Of a stretch of 64,000 bases of DNA, positions 61,664 to 64,000 are shown one piece after another. The stretch comes from Lodderomyces elongisporus (taxonomy: Eukaryota; Ascomycota; Pichiomycetes; Serinales; Debaryomycetaceae), in NCBI RefSeq assembly GCF_030384665.1, contig NC_083673.1, positions 372,001 to 436,000 of the forward strand, read 5' to 3'. A program made the translations under genes and the position numbers. The number at the start of each line of letters is the position of its first letter. The first letter of the stretch is position 1. The notes under the pieces are model-generated. The model was not told where the DNA came from and ran no database searches. It saw only the letters and a program-made list of their open reading frames with translations.

Positions 61664-62476
61664 TTAACTAGCTTCAATTTTTTTTTTTTGATTTTTTTCA
61701 GTTGGTTTATATTTTTGACCGTTTCTTAAACCGCCTACCCCCAAACTTTTATCTTGTTTTATTTCTGTTTATCATAAACATTTTTGTATACGATTTATTA
61801 ATATTATCTTTATTATTGTAATTATTATCATCGTCGTGGATATCTACTAGTTGATATTAAACAATCCAAATTGTTCTTTTCTTATCTCTCTCCATTTCTC
61901 TTCTTTCCTTTTCCCTCCGTGTATATGTAAGTGTGGGTTCGTCTGAGTTTATTGCAATTTTTTTTTTTTTTTTTTGGTACTCAATAATTCCAAAGGATAT
62001 ACAAGTTGCAAAATCTTGGCTCTAACTTAAAACTCAGAGCCAGTGTGTTTTGGTGAAGATGACTGCATTCAACACCGTAATCTAAAGATCAGAAGGGTAT
62101 TCATATGAACTAAAAACAGAACTAAAAACGAAACTAAAACTAAAACTTTACTGAATTTGTTTTTACAAGCTTAGTATTACAAACTTTGTCAATTACTCAT
62201 TAATTTCCACTTTCTTTGTATTCTTGAGCCAAAAAAAAGCACGAACCAGAGAAAGGGGAAAAGAAAAAGAGAACGAGAAAGAGAAAAAATGGAATAATAT
62301 TTCCATTCTGACTTTTATGCGCGATACATATATGAGGTAATCGTGGTCTTAGGTTGCTGCCTCATTGAATGTCATTTTCACGTCTGTAAAAAGTATGCTT
62401 TACGATGCTAATAAAATGTTCTTGCGACCTCATCAAGTGTAGCTGAACCTCGAGGACTAAGATAATAATTTTACGG
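61664..62476. other. Intergenic region between the two YCR023C-like genes
   Basis: This 813-bp stretch has T runs (61678-61690 and 61960-61976), an (AAACTAA)-type repeat (62110-62145), and purine-rich DNA (62245-62290). It holds the promoter of the second copy. Confidence 0.5.
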
Positions 62477-64000
62477 ATGAGGGAAACTGATAGTTTGATA
62501 GGTTATCGAGAAGAGAGACAACATAACTCTGTTCGGCACCACCATGCAACCGATGAAAATCATTTAGAAAACAATAGTAATTGTGAGAGACACAACAACA
62601 GCAATGACGATGTCGACGATGATAATGAAGAAGAAGAAGAAGATGATGATGATGACGACGATGGGAATTCACAGAATTCAGATAATGTTCTTCAAGACCA
62701 CGTGCATAATATCAAGAAATTGCCGTGGTATTCACGACCTAGTGTGTATTCAATCATTCTCGTTGTTGGGTCATTAACTATGAGTATAGCAATGGCAGAT
62801 CCTACCCGTCAAATTGTATTGAACAAGTTGGCCTCAAACACTGTGGCCAAAGAAGAAATGGATGTGGCAAACACTTACTCGGCAATAGCCATATCAGCAT
62901 CGCCACCGCAGGAGAAAGTTCAAAATCTAGTTGCATCTTTTAATCAGTTTCTTTTAGTTGGATTGACCTTAATATCATTGCCTATGACGGCCAAGTATGG
63001 TGAATTGTCAAATGTTCATGGCAGGAAACCATTTTTTACAGCTTTAGTACTTACAAGCTTGATATCAAGAACGTGGCAATACTACTTGTACCGTTACTCT
63101 ACATTACAATTCAAATCATTACTAATTGCCAACTACATCCAGTCATTAACCGGAGGAACGAATATCATATCGGCGCTTGCAAACTCTTATGTAAGTGACA
63201 TTACACTTCCAAGCCGACGTACATTTGCATTTGGTTTAGCTAGCTCTGCAACATTTGTTGGTCAATCTTTTGGGCCAGCATTGGGATCAATCATTAGTGA
63301 TGCTGCCTCTACAAACCGATTTAAAAAAAACGTTGCAATTTTTTCCGGAATGGTGCAAATCACACATAGTGAACGTGTTGTTTTGGTGAGTGAGCTTTTA
63401 ATACAACTAGTTTTGTTGTTATATGTCATTTTCCTTTTTCCTGAGTCTAGAGGCGCAAAAGCTAGGGGCTTAGCTGAAGATCGTGTTTTGCACGAGAGCC
63501 CTCTGATTGAAGAGTCGTTACCAATTGAAGTAGATCTAGACAGTAAGCTCGATAAAAAGCTTTCCAAAAAGGCATCCGTGGTGATTAAAGAAATATTGCT
63601 GTTTATGAATATTTTCAAACCCTTGCGTTTATTGGCATATTCCAAAAAAGTGGCGCGCCCACGAAGTAAGCGCAGATACACCCAGTTTAGAAATGCTGTA
63701 ATTGGTTTAATTTCAACTTCGGTGATGTACCAAGGACTAATATTTGCCATGAATGAATTGGTCATACAGTATGGTATCTTTACGTTTGACTGGAATGCAG
63801 ATGATATATCATATTTATTATCAATTATATCTGTTCTGAGATCATTGGTATTAATTGCAATTTTACCCGTTATTGAGAAGCTTTTGAAAAAAACGTTTTG
63901 TTTGCAAAGCTTAAACTTTCAGTTTGATATGGTAGAGTACCTGTTATTAATGATATCGTTCATTGTGGGTTTCCTTCTGTTTATTTTATTCTATTTTGCC
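62477..64000 (+). CDS. MFS transporter similar to YCR023C, copy 2 (truncated by window end)
   Basis: An ATG at 62477 opens 508 codons that run to the last base without a stop, so the 3' end is outside the window. The N-terminus is acidic (Glu5 then an Asp run, about 53-64), like that of copy 1. Helix 1 begins near residue 95 (RPSVYSIILVVGSL). The loop has GELSNVHGRKPFF, the same MFS signature. SLTGGTNIISALANSYVSDI and ASSATFVGQSFGPALGS match the equivalent blocks of copy 1, and FLFPESRG follows. Several CTG codons occur in the membrane part. I infer a tandem duplicate with substantial divergence; substrate unknown. Confidence 0.85.
   Translation, partial: MRETDSLIGYREERQHNSVRHHHATDENHLENNSNCERHNNSNDDVDDDNEEEEEDDDDDDDGNSQNSDNVLQDHVHNIKKLPWYSRPSVYSIILVVGSLTMSIAMADPTRQIVLNKLASNTVAKEEMDVANTYSAIAISASPPQEKVQNLVASFNQFLLVGLTLISLPMTAKYGELSNVHGRKPFFTALVLTSLISRTWQYYLYRYSTLQFKSLLIANYIQSLTGGTNIISALANSYVSDITLPSRRTFAFGLASSATFVGQSFGPALGSIISDAASTNRFKKNVAIFSGMVQITHSERVVLVSELLIQLVLLLYVIFLFPESRGAKARGLAEDRVLHESPLIEESLPIEVDLDSKLDKKLSKKASVVIKEILLFMNIFKPLRLLAYSKKVARPRSKRRYTQFRNAVIGLISTSVMYQGLIFAMNELVIQYGIFTFDWNADDISYLLSIISVLRSLVLIAILPVIEKLLKKTFCLQSLNFQFDMVEYLLLMISFIVGFLLFILFYFA

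Noticed and set aside
1..64000. CRISPR arrays, transposons or LTR elements
   Set aside because: All repeats seen are short microsatellites or homopolymers without spacers, terminal repeats or transposase/polymerase coding sequence.

Overview
The window is nuclear DNA of a budding yeast of the CUG-Ser clade (Candida/Lodderomyces group), with Lodderomyces elongisporus or a close relative as the best guess. The ORFs are nearly all intronless and have clear yeast orthologues (HST2, MSH4, FRS1, SEC4, RCF2, PRP40, SWF1, TRM1, CCE1, SEC11, SLN1). The single intron I can support has canonical yeast signals (GTATGT, TACTAAC, CAG). CTG codons fall where relatives carry Ser or another polar residue, for example in FRS1 and ARC19. 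Intergenic DNA is AT-rich, long, and full of poly-T, poly-A and short tandem repeats. The species name is inference. CTG codons are described here as Ser.

Layout. 0-7.6 kb: a shortened RQC2 (minus), HST2 (plus), the meiotic MutS gene MSH4 (plus), and the rRNA methyltransferase BMT6 (minus), which converges on MSH4 with 13 bp between the stops. 7.6-16 kb: a long spacer with a 10-bp tandem array, then MIL1 (DUF726), FRS1 and SEC4, all plus. 16-20 kb: a complex I NDUFA5-type subunit, WWM1 and RCF2, all minus. 21.6-28.4 kb: PRP40 and ARC19 (plus; ARC19 has an intron directly after its ATG), then a polyglutamine-rich Zn2Cys6 factor resembling DAL81 (minus). 29.5-37.4 kb: SWF1 (minus), an unrecognised 434-aa protein (plus), a small MIM2-like outer-membrane protein (minus), a small OB-fold-like protein (plus), TRM1 (plus) and a tiny GPI-type cell-surface protein (minus). 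39.8-52.8 kb: CCE1 (plus), a Hal3/Cab3-family gene (minus), SEC11 (plus), an F-box/LRR-like protein (plus) and the osmosensor kinase SLN1 (minus). 54.6-64 kb: a transporter block with two tandem monocarboxylate-type MFS genes (minus) and two tandem YCR023C-type MFS genes (plus), the last cut by the window end.

The genes are independently transcribed housekeeping and regulatory loci; there are no operons. Shared themes are mitochondrial function (NDUFA5-type subunit, RCF2, MIM2-like, CCE1, TRM1 with a likely mitochondrial form), secretion (SEC4, SEC11, MIL1) and translation or RNA biology (RQC2, BMT6, FRS1, TRM1, PRP40). I found no tRNA, rRNA, transposon or CRISPR array by eye.

The most notable points are an RQC2 protein with no NFACT-N domain and no room for it upstream, an ARC19 start codon isolated on its own exon, a CUG-rich microrepeat inside SLN1, a G20 tract 23 bp from the CAB3-like start codon, and a likely OB-fold gene whose ATG overlaps the stop of a two-codon upstream ORF.
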